Shown here in pieces: positions 1 to 12,800 of a DNA stretch of 64,000 nucleotides. Under the pieces are notes generated by a model. The model was not told the DNA's origin and searched no databases. It saw only the letters and a program-made list of their open reading frames with translations. Numbering within the stretch: position 1 is the first letter of the stretch; the number at the start of each line of letters is the position of its first letter. Origin of the DNA: Drosophila pseudoobscura (lineage: Eukaryota > Arthropoda > Insecta > Diptera > Drosophilidae); NCBI RefSeq assembly GCF_009870125.1, contig NC_046680.1, positions 16,387,501 through 16,451,500 of the forward strand. Reading direction: 5' to 3'. Made by a program: the position numbers and the translations under genes.

Positions 1-1425
1 TAAACGGCAATCCAACGAGGCAGATAAATGCATCGGAGGAGGAGTAAGAGGACGAGGAGGAGGAGGAGGAGGAGCAGGAGAAGCAGGAGGAACACCAGCA
101 ACAGTAGCCAAACTTTGTGTCTGTCCGTCCATTGAATAGAGCGTGGCTGAGGCTGTCTGAGTTATTGTGGCTTTGGTCATCCTGCTTTTTCCCCTCAGTC
201 GCAGCCAGGGACAGTTCCTGCCACGTTGCTGTGGCAGTGGTTGCGGCAACGTTGACACTTTTCCACAGCAGCAACAGCACAACAACAGCAACAGCGGCAA
301 CAACAGCATTAATAGTGCGTTGGCCTGGACGGGACAGGATCCGCTGGTGGCTCAGTTTGTCGGCCTTTTGATGTTGCCCGTCTGTCGACCTCTTCCAGCT
401 ACAAATTGCCAAACAACAACGACAAGGATGACAACGCTGACAGTGTCGCCTCGCTGTCTGCCCCAGACGAGAGTCGGAGTCGAGAGAACAAGAGAGCGGA
501 AAACCGGGGCAAAAGCATTTAATTTCATTTTTATTCAAAGTGAAATATACAAATTAAAAATGGCATTTAATGCGCAACTTTGTCGCCTGTCATAAGCACA
601 GAGAACATGTGAAATGCGCAGTGGAGGGGCAAGTTGGGAGCAAGAGGAGTGGAGTGGCACTAGCAGTGACAGTGGGAGTGGCACTGGCACTGGCAGTGGC
701 TGGGGCTGTGGCGGTGTCTGTGTCTGTGGGATTGTGGAGGCCACACTGTGAGTCGCAAACAGGTGGCACTATTGCTTGGACGTAGGCGGCTTTTGCTGGT
801 GTTCGTGGCGGTGGTGGCAATGTTGTGTATCTTAAATGCCAGCTGCCACATGCCAGATGATGATGGTGATGCGGTCTCCCCTTTGTGTCTGAGTGTGCGT
901 TAAGACATTAAGTATACGCCTGGGGGTGTCTACGGTTAGAACTTTGAAGCGTCGAAAATTGTTAATAAAAGGATTACGGCAATGCTTCGGGAAACAACGT
1001 AATATGAAGCAGCATATGAAATTGCGCATACGCCACGTGTGTCAGCCAACTAGAGCAAAGAGCAAGGAATATGTGGGCAGGGTGGGGTTTTGGCCAATTA
1101 AAATGTGGATAACCAAAAAGAGTTCAGCACAGCAAGCCGGCAACTGGGGATATTTCTACAGTTTATTTTGGACTCGGTCTCAAGTGACACAAAAAGCAAT
1201 CATCTCTCCGTCTTCGTGTGCGTGCGACAGAGAGTGTGTGTACTTCCGTGTGTGAGAGTGTGTGTGTGGTTTTGGGCAATGCAAGTGTCTATGACAGAGT
1301 GTGGGTGGGTTTGTGTGTGTGTGGGTGCTGCAGTGTGTGGATGTATAGGTGCATCACTTAGAGGCTATTTCTTTTTAGGGGGAAAAAAGTAGTAAAAAAT
1401 GTGAACGCACTTGGTAGAATCTCAC
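1..1425. other. smooth intron, left window edge
   Basis: This is non-coding sequence downstream (in sm orientation) of the exon ending at 1426. The next sm exon should lie left of base 1. It holds a GGA-rich tract at about 35-90, a TGGCAC/TGGCAG-rich tract at about 648-722, and a long GT-rich stretch at about 1216-1335. The open frames in it are low-complexity and I regard none as a gene. Confidence 0.7.
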
Positions 1426-1489
1426 CTGTGCTCAGCGTATAGTCCCAGCTGGTATCGGGCTCGTTCTTGTACACATTCAATTTCTCTGG
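1426..1489 (-). CDS. sm: smooth (hnRNP L homologue), exon after the first visible RRM
   Basis: On the minus strand this 64-base exon follows a TTTTGCAG acceptor and ends at a CACAG/GTGAG donor. It encodes 21 residues plus one base, read as PEKLNVYKNEPDTSWDYTLST. This matches the family pattern in which hnRNP L RRM2 is followed by a lysine/asparagine-rich linker with a WDYT motif (human: PTRLNVFKN...WDYT). The preceding exon ends in phase 0 and this one starts in phase 0; it ends in phase 1, so the next exon outside the window should start with two bases of a codon. The intron between the two exons (1490-1556) is only 67 bases. The protein is a nuclear RNA-binding regulator of splicing and mRNA fate by family knowledge. 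Confidence 0.9.
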
Positions 1490-1556
1490 CTGCAAAACGG
1501 TCACAGAATATATCACGATATACAGACGAGCCTGTAGAGGCCGCGATCAATCTTAC

Positions 1557-1739
1557 CTTGGCATAATCAATTTTCAAAGTGCAGCAGCCGGCATAGATGT
1601 CGGCTCCATTCAGATTCTCGCGCGCCCGTGTGGCCGCATCGAGGTTGTCGAACTCTACCATGGCCTGGACGCCGTTCTTTTTGAAGATGACAATGCGCAG
1701 CACTTGGCCATGTGGATGACAGATTTTGTGCAAGACATC
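1557..1739 (-). CDS. sm: smooth (hnRNP L homologue), main RRM exon
   Basis: This 183-base minus-strand exon has a CTTGCAG acceptor and a GCCAAG/GTAAG donor and encodes 61 residues, phase 0 at both ends. It carries the bulk of an RNA recognition motif, beginning DVLHKICHPHGQVLRIVIF, with the RNP1-like segment KNGVQAMVEF and then NGADIYAGCCTLKIDYAK. These are near-diagnostic of hnRNP L/LL RRM2, where human has NGVQAMVEF and NGADIYSGCCTLKIEYAK. In the joined protein it covers about residues 96-156. The first strand of the same RRM lies in the exon 26.5 kb upstream at 28196-28333. Smooth is known genetically in flies for roles in muscle, axon and feeding phenotypes; the sequence itself only shows the RNA-binding fold. 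Confidence 0.96.
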
Positions 1740-2810
1740 CTGCAAGAAAATTCAAAGATTCGAGTTAGTAATCGTTAATCGTTTTAAAAGGCCACAGAAG
1801 TGAGTGACGACTAATTGACAGAAGAGGCTACGAGTGACACAATTCCCCTTGCCACTGCCATGTCCTTTCACTTTCCGTGGCTTTGTTCTGCCGACGATCC
1901 TGCCCCAGGCCAGGCGGCTGTTGACAACTTCCCAGCGTTTACGCTCTCAATTTCATTTGTTTTCGCTTTTTTGTCAGAAATAATTGGAATTTCTCATTTA
2001 TCTGGCCCACACCGCACAATCCGAAGAAAGTTCCTTCCGAGCTCCTTCCAAGACAGCTGTGTAAGCTGTGTGTGTGTGTGAGGCTCAGGAACTCATTAGC
2101 ATAATTTAATAAGCACTTTGCTCGGCTTCACTATGCCAAAGAAATTTCCCAATTAACATTCATAAATTTTCGAAAATTACGTTAATGAGTTTCGAGTGTG
2201 CAGAGGAGGCGGCCAAAGCCAAGGCGTGTCAGGTCTAGCCCAACGGGAATGGGGGCAGCAAAATAAAGAATACCTCTTCCAGGAGACAGCGGGGGGGAGT
2301 GGGAAAAAGTCTGGCTGGTTGCTATTCTGAGAATTAATGGCAAATTATAATGAGCATTGGTCGTTGCCATGGAAATTTATGGAAAATTTAAGCTGCCAAA
2401 AATGTCTTCTTCCCAACCATCCACCCTCCCCCCCTCTCGCTATCTCTGACTTCCGTTTATTTATTTCACAGGCAAAATAGTCGAGAAATTCGATGATGGA
2501 AGGCTTTTCGGGGAGCTTGTCATGTTGTAATGGGTTAAATGTTCAATTTGTTCCACCAGCCCCCACTCTCCGCCCCATCTAACAGGGAGGATGTGCCTGA
2601 GCGGCTTTCGTCGGAGGCTGTATTTTGTTATTCATGAAATTCATCGATAAGTCCGATGGCTCATGAAATTTTGAAGCGTGCCGAAAACTTTTCACATTGA
2701 TTTGCATTACACAAGCAACTTTCTGGGGTAGCAACTTCATTAGGCCGGACTTTTAGCCTATGCAAATTTTCCATTTCCGAATATTATTCGACTGAAGACA
2801 AACACGGGAT

Positions 2811-2831
2811 GGGGGGGGGGGGGGGGGGGGG
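2811..2831. repeat. poly-G tract (21 G)
   Basis: An uninterrupted run of 21 G. It could form a G-quadruplex and is also the kind of site where assemblies slip in length. Confidence 0.95.
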
Positions 2832-5800
2832 ATGGCGGTGGGGATTTATACTGCTCACCAAGGAGTATGTAGAGAAAGGTGCCGTCACTGGTACTGACAC
2901 ACTTACGAGTTCTCTTTACGTTTTTCCCGTTTTTCCTGCTGTGCTGCAACTCCTCTTACATGAATCATTTTCTCACTTTTCCGCCCCATCGCCCCATCAC
3001 CCCATCGTCTCGTTCTGCTCTATAATTGTGGATGTCTGTGTGTGTACTATTACTTAATTATTAATGCAGCTGCTTTCTTTTTTCCCCCCTCTGCACACAC
3101 TTAACACTTTCCGACGACTCTGGCTCTGGCTCTGCCACTGCCACTGCCACTGCCTCTATCAACCGCAAAAGTTTTCTAATTAGTTTTTGTGTGCACACTG
3201 CGCTTTATAGTTGGATGGTGCGCCATTCTACTCCATGGAAATGTGCCGGCCAGAGGAGTGGCAACAGTGACAGCGGAAGCTGGAGTGCAAGTTGCAGCAG
3301 CAAGTGGAAGTGGAAGTGCGCGAGAGAGAGAGAACGAGGAGTGAGAGTGAGTAGGGGACTGGGGGGAGCTATGGATGGGCGGCTAGAGAAAAAACATTTT
3401 CTCGCTCATTTTCATCTGCAACGACATTTTACAATTCGTTTCTGAAGCTGCATTTAATGCGATTTGCCCAAGGTCCTAAAGCAGCACAAGGACAGTACAG
3501 GAAGACAGAGCGAGAGGTAGGGGCAAAGTTAGAAAAAGAACGAGATAGCGAGAGGGAGCACGATGGAGCTGGAAATGTCTGCAATTATTGTAAATAGCGC
3601 AATCATCGAGCAAGCCAAAAGCGTCACCAAGCGCCAAGTCAAGGAGGAAAAAAGGGAGGTGGAACTCAGAGAAATTACTCTTGTTTATGAGAGCAGCTTA
3701 TTGAATAAATGAGGCGCGTGCCCTTCGATGGCAGCTGGGGGAGACCTCCTCGAACCCAACTAAAAGGATACGATACGGATACTCGCCGCTGTTCAGTCAT
3801 TGTTGGCTGGTAATTCGAGCCCATTAGGCGAATGGCGAGAGTCAGAGAGTCACGGAGGATGCGTGGGTGCGGCACGGCGATCCCTGAATGATTGTGTGCG
3901 AAATGGAGCTGATTAGACCAAGCCCAGGGGGAAAAGCGGAAGTGCCCGGGTATTCTCCAGACTATCCTCTAATAAAGTACAGTTGTGCCCGAGCCTCTTA
4001 AATTCCTGGGACTGATTGAGGGCTTTAATCAACATGTAGATACCCCAAATTTGTGGCTTGCTCAACAAAATTTTGCCATAAAATCTCCTAGCTCCCAAGT
4101 GCTCTTAAATCCTGAAAGAGATGCAGCGCAGCAGCTGGCGTGCATATCAAAAGGTTCAACATTTCACAAGCTGTTGAAATTAAAAAACTAATCCACAAGA
4201 AGGCGAGAAATAAACAAGAGGAAAAGAGAGAGGGGGAAAGAGGAGAAACAAATAAACCGCATCCAAAATGAAAGTATTAATAAAACACAAGAGGGGGGGT
4301 GGGTTTTCCCTGGTGGGTGGGGGCTGGTGGTGGTGAAACAGTTATTTAAAATATAAGAGCCGTGCTTTCCAGCGATACATATCGTACGAGTACGTGGCAT
4401 TTTATGAGGCACTATAACTTGTTCGCACTGGCCGCGGGACAAGGGGCGTCCCCACCACCCCACCAACCAAAAGAATGCTGGGGAAAAGGACAAGCGAACA
4501 ACAAGGCGAGGGGAGGAGGGAAAAATAAATTAATATTTTATCTAGAGCAGAGATTCGCATTGCATGCCGCCACCCTCCGTCCCCTCCCCCTCCCCCACCC
4601 CTCCACACCCACAGCCGCCGCCGCCACCGCCGCCATGCATTTTGTTTTGCCATTTTATGGCCATCATCAAAAGCGCATTAAAATTTTACTAAGGCCTCAT
4701 GGCCGAGGGGGTGGAGGAATGGAGCTTTTGCCCAGGAGGTGGGGAGTGTCCAGGCGTGCTAAATATTAAATCAGCGAAATGCCACCAGCAACAAGGCGGG
4801 AATGAAAGCACAGGCAAACAACAAACAACAAACATCTCCGCTGCATCTCCGTGTGGCAGGGAAATATTTTAAGCGGCTTTCCCCAGGTCCATCAGCGGAC
4901 CAGGTCCCCACATCATTCGTCCTCATGAAGCGGACAATGGGGCCTGCCAACAGTCCGGCAAATCGCATTAAATATTAATAGCGTTGTGTACTCGGTGGCG
5001 TTATCAACAATTTTGTGGTCAGCCATTGTTTTCTGATTTGAGCTGACATTTTCTCAGCAGAATGCTCTTCACTGAGTACTCCCTACTTCTTTCAAGACTT
5101 ACAAATAGTCTCCAGTCTACCACAAATAAGCTATGAGCATATATGGTTGCTCGGTCTTGTGGTTTCATCAGAAATTGCACCTTCTGATAAAACATAAATG
5201 CTTTCTTGCCAGGATGCGAGGACATTAGACAGAAGGCAGAGCAAAGCACATCGGATCAAATCAAAGCCATATTTGTGGCTTCACAGCCTTCCGCTTGGAT
5301 ACTCTCTTGGCCCTGGCTTCGGTGGCAACATCTGCTGGGCCCTGCAGTTCGATTGATTGATCGAACCGGAGAGAAGTCATTGAACCGACCGCAAATTGAG
5401 GAGGAAACAAACCGAGAACGGAGTTCATTCCCCCGCCAGCAGTTCCCTGTTTTGGTCTGGTTCTTCGCAAAAAAAAAAAAAAAAAACTCAACAAGTTTTT
5501 GTAGCATTTGAATTTTCTTATTGACCCATTTCTTGGGGGCAAAACCACAAAAGCACAAGCCCAAACACAGCCAGAACCCGAACCCGAGCCCGAGTCCGAG
5601 TCCGAACCCCAATCGCAATCCGAGCAAAGCTCATTCAAACCCGTTTCAAGTCATTTGCAACACTTTCGGGGCTGCAGCTGCAGGGGAAGGTCGCTCCGGC
5701 CACAGAGTGAGAGAGGGGAAAGGGAGGTAGAGGTAGAGACCAGTGAGTAACTGCATTTTGGCCTGGCTCTCACCATGTGCCGTTAGCTGCTGGCCCAAAG

Positions 5801-6689
5801 CGGGGCAAGGCAGCGAGGCAGAATCGGCATCGCGGCCCTTGAGTGCAAAAGTAAATTTCAACAACTGGAAAGACGGGTTTTCTTCCTCGTTTCTCTTCCC
5901 CTTTGAAGGCACACGACTTTGTGGATTTGTTAGAGCCGAAAGTGAAGCCCAGCGAAAGAGATTGAGTCCTCGCGAAAGCAAAATAAACACCAGCTTAAGC
6001 CAGTAGTTTGCTGCACAGTTGTGCTCCTTGCTGGCATCGATTCAATTTATTCGATGGCAAATATTTGCGGCCACTGATTGGCCGATCACTGTGGAAGAGC
6101 TAACAAAATTAACACATTCGCAGTATCCATAAATCAACAAAAGTGCTATGTATTTTTAATAGGTCTGTAAATATAACATTAAATTTATGCTGCAGGCGAT
6201 CGCCCGGACCCAGCCCCAGCCCCAGCCCCAGCGCGACTCCGAGTGGCAGCAAACAAATCATAATGCACAGAAAAAAGTGTGCACAAATATTTTCCTATCA
6301 TTACGATTTCCATTTCATTCTCATTTTCCCCTGACATGTACACACGGCTGGCTTCCCCCCCTATCGGAACGATCTCTGAGGGAATGGAAAAATTAGCATA
6401 ATACAAATTATCAAAATTGGAAAATCGCAGGTCCGTAAAATATGCATACACTCGATGGGAGGATGGGTGGATGGGCGGAGCGGTGGCCAGGCAAAAAATG
6501 GTAATAGAAACCTAGCTTCGGGTCGAAACTTGAGATACCGGGCAATTTCGGATTGAACTCTGTGAGCCGCGGCAAGACCCAAAGCTCCACATTTATACTC
6601 CGCCAGAGGACGCACACTGCATGAGGAAGAGTGTGTGTGAAGAGAAAGAAAAGCGGGTGGACGGAGTAGCATGGTCACAGCAGTTTAAT

Positions 6690-6885
6690 TTGTTCCTATA
6701 GTCTCTGAGATCTAGGCGCTCATCGGGACGGACAGACAGATATGGCTATATTGACTCGGCTATTGATTATGATAAAGAATATATAAACTTTATAGGGTCG
6801 GAGACGCTTCCTTCTGGGTGTTACACCCATCCACTTCCATCACAAATCGTATCTACCCCTATACTCTTTGAATATCGGATGTAAC
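6690..6885 (-). mobile_element. DINE-1/INE-1 (Helitron-related) remnant
   Basis: The segment contains a series of phrases typical of the fly INE-1 (DNAREP1/DINE-1) repeat as I remember it: a GGACGGACAGACAGA block, then GACTCGGCTATTGAT, then AAGAATATATAAACTTTATA, then GGGTCGGAGACGCTTCC, and a degenerate version of the terminal TACCC...GGGTA part. It lies in the orientation opposite to the usual consensus. Only part of the element is present and it has no coding capacity. DINE-1 copies are non-autonomous Helitron-like elements spread through Drosophila introns. The boundaries are approximate. Confidence 0.75.
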
Positions 6886-9800
6886 TAAGATGTAAGATAT
6901 ATCTAGGTACATACTATATTTAATGTATGAAATCGAATGAGCCTCCTTTTCTATCCAAAATTCCTTTGCAAGGGTATAAAAATGCATAGAGAAAATGCAT
7001 GTGAAAGTGACCGTACGATGCATGCAACCACATTGTTTTTTCTTTTGTTGTTGTTTTGGCGAATATTAAAAGACGAAAAGGAAAATAGCCGAGACAGAGG
7101 CGAGCTGTTAAGACACTTCCGGTGGCGGTGGCAGTGGCAGTGGCGGCTGTACGCTGCTTCTTCTGCCTCTGCGATGTAGCTGAAAATGTGGGCAAAATGT
7201 AAATGAGGCTCTCAAAGATGCAGAGACTGAGATGGGGCCGAGTGTTGGCAATAAAATATTGCCATTAACATTTAATTGAGGCGCACCAAAAGGAAAACCA
7301 GGGAAACTCTCGAGTTGGCCGGAAAGTGGTTTGTTTTGTGGGCGTGAGAGGGCGTCAAACTGTGAAATTGAGAATGGCATAGAGTCATTGAGGAGCCCAT
7401 GGATGCCCCAATTAATTGGAATGCTAATGGCAGACAAATCTGCGAATTTGAGCCAATAGAAATTATCTTCCGCTCAGTAGAATTTTTATTCACTTTTCCG
7501 ATTCAATTACAAAGGAAAAACTTGGCAAACTCCCCCCGAATTAGCTCGAAAAGTGCCAGACATTGATATACAGATTCTGGTAAGCAATTTGGTGACAAAT
7601 ATTCTGTAAGTGGCAGCATCTCTTATCGCACCTTAACGGGGCTCTTAAGTGGCTATTGGCAGGGCCAGCAAGAGGCTGCTAATTTTTTCCAAGAGCCCAT
7701 TGTGCTCCACCCATCGCGCCCCACCAGTCCCCCCAGCCTACCGCTGTCCGTCCTTCTCCCTCTCCCTCTGCCGCTGCAGCTCTTCAGTTTCAGTTTTACA
7801 ACCAATAAAAAGAATTTTATGACCACAAACATTAAAATGTTCAAATTGAAAATAAGCGCAAAACCAAAAGCGACATGAAAGGAGGGATAGACAGTGGCTG
7901 CTGCTCCGGGGTACGCAAGGGGCAGCCACAAGAGAGAGCATGAGATACATTTTAAAGCAAAAATTTATGTCTCACAAAGGTAGCGATGAAAGCAGGAAGG
8001 GGAAACGGAAGCTGGAGAAAGGAAAGAGAGCTGTGGCAGAGAGCCTGAGGGGAGGTTACCAGGGGCTAGTCTCCTGTCAGTGGCACACAGAAAAGTCCAG
8101 AGTCAGAGCCCGCTTAATGTGTTTGTTTGAAGTTGGCCAAAAGGAGAGCAACAGCAGCAGCAGGAGCATCGGGAAGAAACGAAGGCCAGGACGGGAGACA
8201 ATGGAAATTACGAGAGCACAAGAGCCAATTCGAGCATGAAAATGTAAACAAGCAGAGCTCGAGGAAAGACGACAGAGAAAATGAAATCCAAGGGAATGGA
8301 AATACCCTCACAGAGGGTCACAAAATGTGTGCCGGAAAGTGGGGGCAGAGCAGAACACGCAACATGACAACGAAATCAACAGTTAGCCAATGAGCCAGAA
8401 AGGACCGAAAGGAGCGAACGGGCCGAAATGGAGGCCAGCCATCGAGCAAACCCGTTAACGTGACAGAGCTAAAGGTAAGCAGAAAACGGGCCAAAAGAGA
8501 AAGAAAAAGAGCAAAAGATACTGAGGCACATGTACCCATCTCAAAAGAACGACAGAGAGAGAGAGTGAGAGAGTGAGAGAGAGATCCAAGTCTCTGGCCA
8601 CCTAACGACTTGGGTGGCGCCATGTGGTGGTGTTGCTGTTGCTCTTTCTGCTGCTGGCAGGTGGCGGTGCGTGCTGGTGGTGCGTGGGTGAGATGGTGCC
8701 ACAGCGGCATCGGGAGCTGCCAGAAGTTGCACAAGACAATTATAAACGTAATGGCAACAACAGCTAGCCGAAGGAGCAAAAGGAAAAGGGCTGGGGAAGG
8801 CCAGGACAGGAAGTGAACAGGGGAGAAAGGGAAAGGGGGAGAAAAAGTATCGTTAGCTAGAAGGAGCAGCAGCTGAACGCATAAATTCTGGTTAACAATG
8901 CGACGGACAAGAGGGCGGACGGGGAGGGCGGCCCCGGACTGGGCGAGGGCCGTCAGAGCAATCGCGTAGGTGTTGCGTCGTCCTTGCTCGTTTGGCTAAA
9001 AAGCCAAGGGAGATAATGTTCAGCCAATTCTCCATCTCTATCACCATTCGCCTCTCGCCTCTCGCTCTTTGTGTGTATATGCCACTGAATGTTGCATTAG
9101 ACTTTACCTTTGTAAAGGGGGAGGGCTGCCGCTGTATCCATAACAGGGTTGCAAAGGATTGCAGAGGAAATTAAAAAGTGATAAGAAAAGATGATGGTGG
9201 AAAAGACCGCCGTTACAGCGCTGGAGGGAAATGGAAAAAACTTAAGCAGTTATAGCGTTGGGAAAAATTGAAAAATATCCGAAATTGTTTTCCGCCATTA
9301 TTGCTAAAACAAAAAATAATAATAATAACGATGCCAATCATGAGATAAGAAAGGGAACGGAGAATGGAGGCACTCTAATGGAAAGAAAACCTCCAGCATA
9401 TAGACAAAAAACATCAATTATTCAGGGTTTTCTTACTGCAGAAGAAAAGTCCACAGACTCGACAACCCTGCGTCTCTAAGGCAGCATTTTTTACTGTCTT
9501 CCTGCACCTTATGCAAGTGCAGGGGTGGTGGGAGGGGCGGGGGTATTTCCTGCCTGGCAGTAACTCCGCCAGTAAGTTCCTTCTCCTCCTCCCCCGGCTA
9601 CCATTACGCAAAGAGAGCAAAGAAATTAGCAGGCAAACACGAGCGAAAGAAATAAATAAGACGAACGACGGCCAGGCACGAAGGCGAAGCGAAAGGATGG
9701 CAATCCCGGCAGTAAAAAAGGATAAACTGCGTCGCCCACTCCACGAGAGAGAGAGAGAGACCTTCTATACGAGATGTGATGGGATGTCCTGGAATGGAAG

Positions 9801-12800
9801 GTACAGCCAGTATCCTGGCAGCCACACACAGGCGACGTGCTCCCAACACTTCTTGAGTAATTCATAGAAAGGTCGTAAAAGTCGAGTCAAAGTAATTATG
9901 CGAGAGCCAGCGCAAAAAAAAAACACACACACACACAGAAAAATTAAAAACAGGAGTAAGCAGACCAAGATCCAGGACCTGGGTGCGGGGTGCCGGGTCC
10001 CGGGACCCGCTTCCAGGCCAGAGCCATTTAGATTGTATGCAAGAGTTGTTAAGACAAATACAAGTAGAAGTGCGCACACAGACACACCTACGACCCAGCC
10101 CGCTCCCGCCACCCCTTTAACCCTCTGATGACTTGCGTTAATTGAGTGGGCCGTGTGCCTGTGGCCGGGTGGCTGCGTCGGTGGCGTTGAGGCTGCTTCT
10201 AGAAGACGGCAAGGATGGACGGGGCATGGCAGCGCCGCACGGCCTGAGCGCGTTAAAGTGGCAGCTGCCTCTGCTTTCCACAGCCGCCTCAAGTGGCAGC
10301 CGCGCTGAAGCCGCCGCACAAAAGTATGCAACAATTTTCAAGCCACACCCACGCCCCCTCCAACGAGAGACCAGCTGCGGGCCGTGGATGGTGCGGGGTG
10401 GGGCTGTCGCTCTATAAGGAATTACAATGCGGCTTTAATTGCTGAAAGGCCACAAATTACTGAGAAAGACGTTGGAGCTAATGAAACATGTGGGTGAAAC
10501 GTGAACGGAAGCAGGCCCCTCCACCCACTCAAAGATTGCGAACGGAATTAAGCGAAACTGAAAGCCCTCTGATTCGCGTTGCATATAAAGTGGAATAACG
10601 AGAAACAGGACTCAAGAGCTTACAACAGACAGACAGCAGGACAGAGCTCATTCTCGTTTCAGAATATCGACAATAATACGATTTCATATGTGATTTCCCC
10701 TCCGCCCGACCCCGGTTCCCAGCTGTAAATCTACTGCAAGGGCAATTCTCAATCTGGATGCGGTAAACAGAGATTTCAATTACGGCTCGTCCCATTACCC
10801 TTTGGGTATTAATTGCGTTTTATGCCATTACGCCATGTCATTTCGCTCAAGGATACCATCCCCATGCACGTCAATAAATGCACTTCAAGGGCAGTCTATT
10901 GGCATTAACTGAATAAGCCAATATGGATGGATAGTTATTGAAACATGTCCGACAGGAAGACGGTCGAATGGGGAGTCTCAATGGCTGTGGGTGCTGGTGT
11001 GGGTGTGGGTGTGGGTGTGGGATAAGCAAACATGTCAATCGGAACGGGTTGGACAACTGCACAGAGAGTGTACCCATCGTTGACGAATGTGCCTGTCAAA
11101 ATGGCAGCCAATTTGACGCCAATGAGCGGGTGGGCGGCGGTAGAAGTGCATATTGTGCCACTCAGGCACTGAGTAGTTGGCATGGAATGGCCTTGACACT
11201 TGACATTTGATAGAAAAAATATTATCAAACAAAAAAAAAACAAAGAAAAAGCCCGCTTCAAATCTGACATATTGGTTCTCTGCAGATGAAGGCTACAGCC
11301 CCATTTGCCAGCAGCAGTCACCCCCCGTCACCCTCCGGCATCCACAGTGCTCTGCTCTGCTCTGCTCTGCTCTGCTCCTGCTCCTCCTCCTGCTCCTCCT
11401 CGTGCTCCCTGTGGTCCTCTCTGTTTGCCTATGCTAATGTGCGTAAAAAGCATGCAAATTTCTTTGCCTACGAATAAATCTGAAGAAATTAAAGGGAGGC
11501 CATTGAATTGGTTCACATGCCTCACAGACTTTCACCGCCCACTGGTAGATGGCACTCCATCTTCCTCCTCCACCATCTTTCACCTGGTTCTTTTTTCCGC
11601 ACCCATCACCCCATGTGCCATCAATGGACTGAATCCTGCGGTGAGAGCTGCCAGGACCACGATTCATTTCCACACCGCATATATGAATATAAATTCTGCA
11701 TTCACCATCACCGTCAGACTCTTGTTTTTTCGCTGTTGCGGCTGTGTGCTGCGTGTGGCCGCACGCAGAAATTGAGCCATAATATGGCCAAGGCTAGCGC
11801 GCCCCCAGTTGGAGGCTGGTCCTGGCACTGCTCCTGCTCCTGCTCCTGGTACTGGTACTGGTGTAATCCCGGTCAATTTTTCAGCACACATTTCGGGGCG
11901 GGTGCATCGCTCCAATCGTGTTTTCCTGGCCTCGACTGGAGCTGGAGCTGGAGCTGGGGCTTGGGCGGACGGAAAATGGACAACAACAATGGCGAACGCT
12001 AAATAAACTATGCAAGAAATTCATGCAAATTTTATGCCATGCTGAAGCATTTAAAAATGACTACGAACGGGAGGATGGAAGGATGGAAGGATGGGGACGC
12101 CCCCGCCTGTCGTTGTCTATCCGCGGGGGTCTTACAGTCACGTTGAAAACTGATTACGAACATGGCACCGGCGCAAGGGCCCGGGGGAAAGAGTTGCAGA
12201 CATTGAACGAGAAAACGGGGAAAACTGTTGCAGAGATAGGAATTTCTGTACACAATTCCAATGCGTTTCTGACATAATGGAATATATCTGGAATCCATTG
12301 AATCATTTTCTTTTCAGCTTGAATTCTTTTTCCCGCTCAAAGGACCGTCTTGGCCTTTAACTTGATCTTTAAAGTGGAGCTTGGCTTTTTTATTTGAAGC
12401 TAAAACAGGGAAAAATATTGCACTGGTCAACTCGCACAGCTCCATCTTCACCTCAGACGGAGACCGAGACCGAAACAGAGACTGTTACTGTTACTGGCAC
12501 TGCATCTGGCTCTGGTTCTGGTTCTGGATCTGTTTCTGTCTGTGGATGGTGCCGCAGAGAGTAAACCGCGCTGGCTGCTGCGGTTGCCGACAATTTGTGT
12601 TGCATTGTTTGAAATTTTCACGAGAGAAGCAGACGGCAGAGTTTCCCTTGCCCTTGCGGTCGGTTGGTGGGTGGGATGGTTGATGGTTGATGGTATCCTG
12701 CTTGACTGGCTTCCTGCACCTCCACCAAGCCGAAAGAGAAGCCGAAACAAATGTTGCTTTAATGCTGCGGTCAGCTGACTGACGTTCTCCCTCGCTCGTC

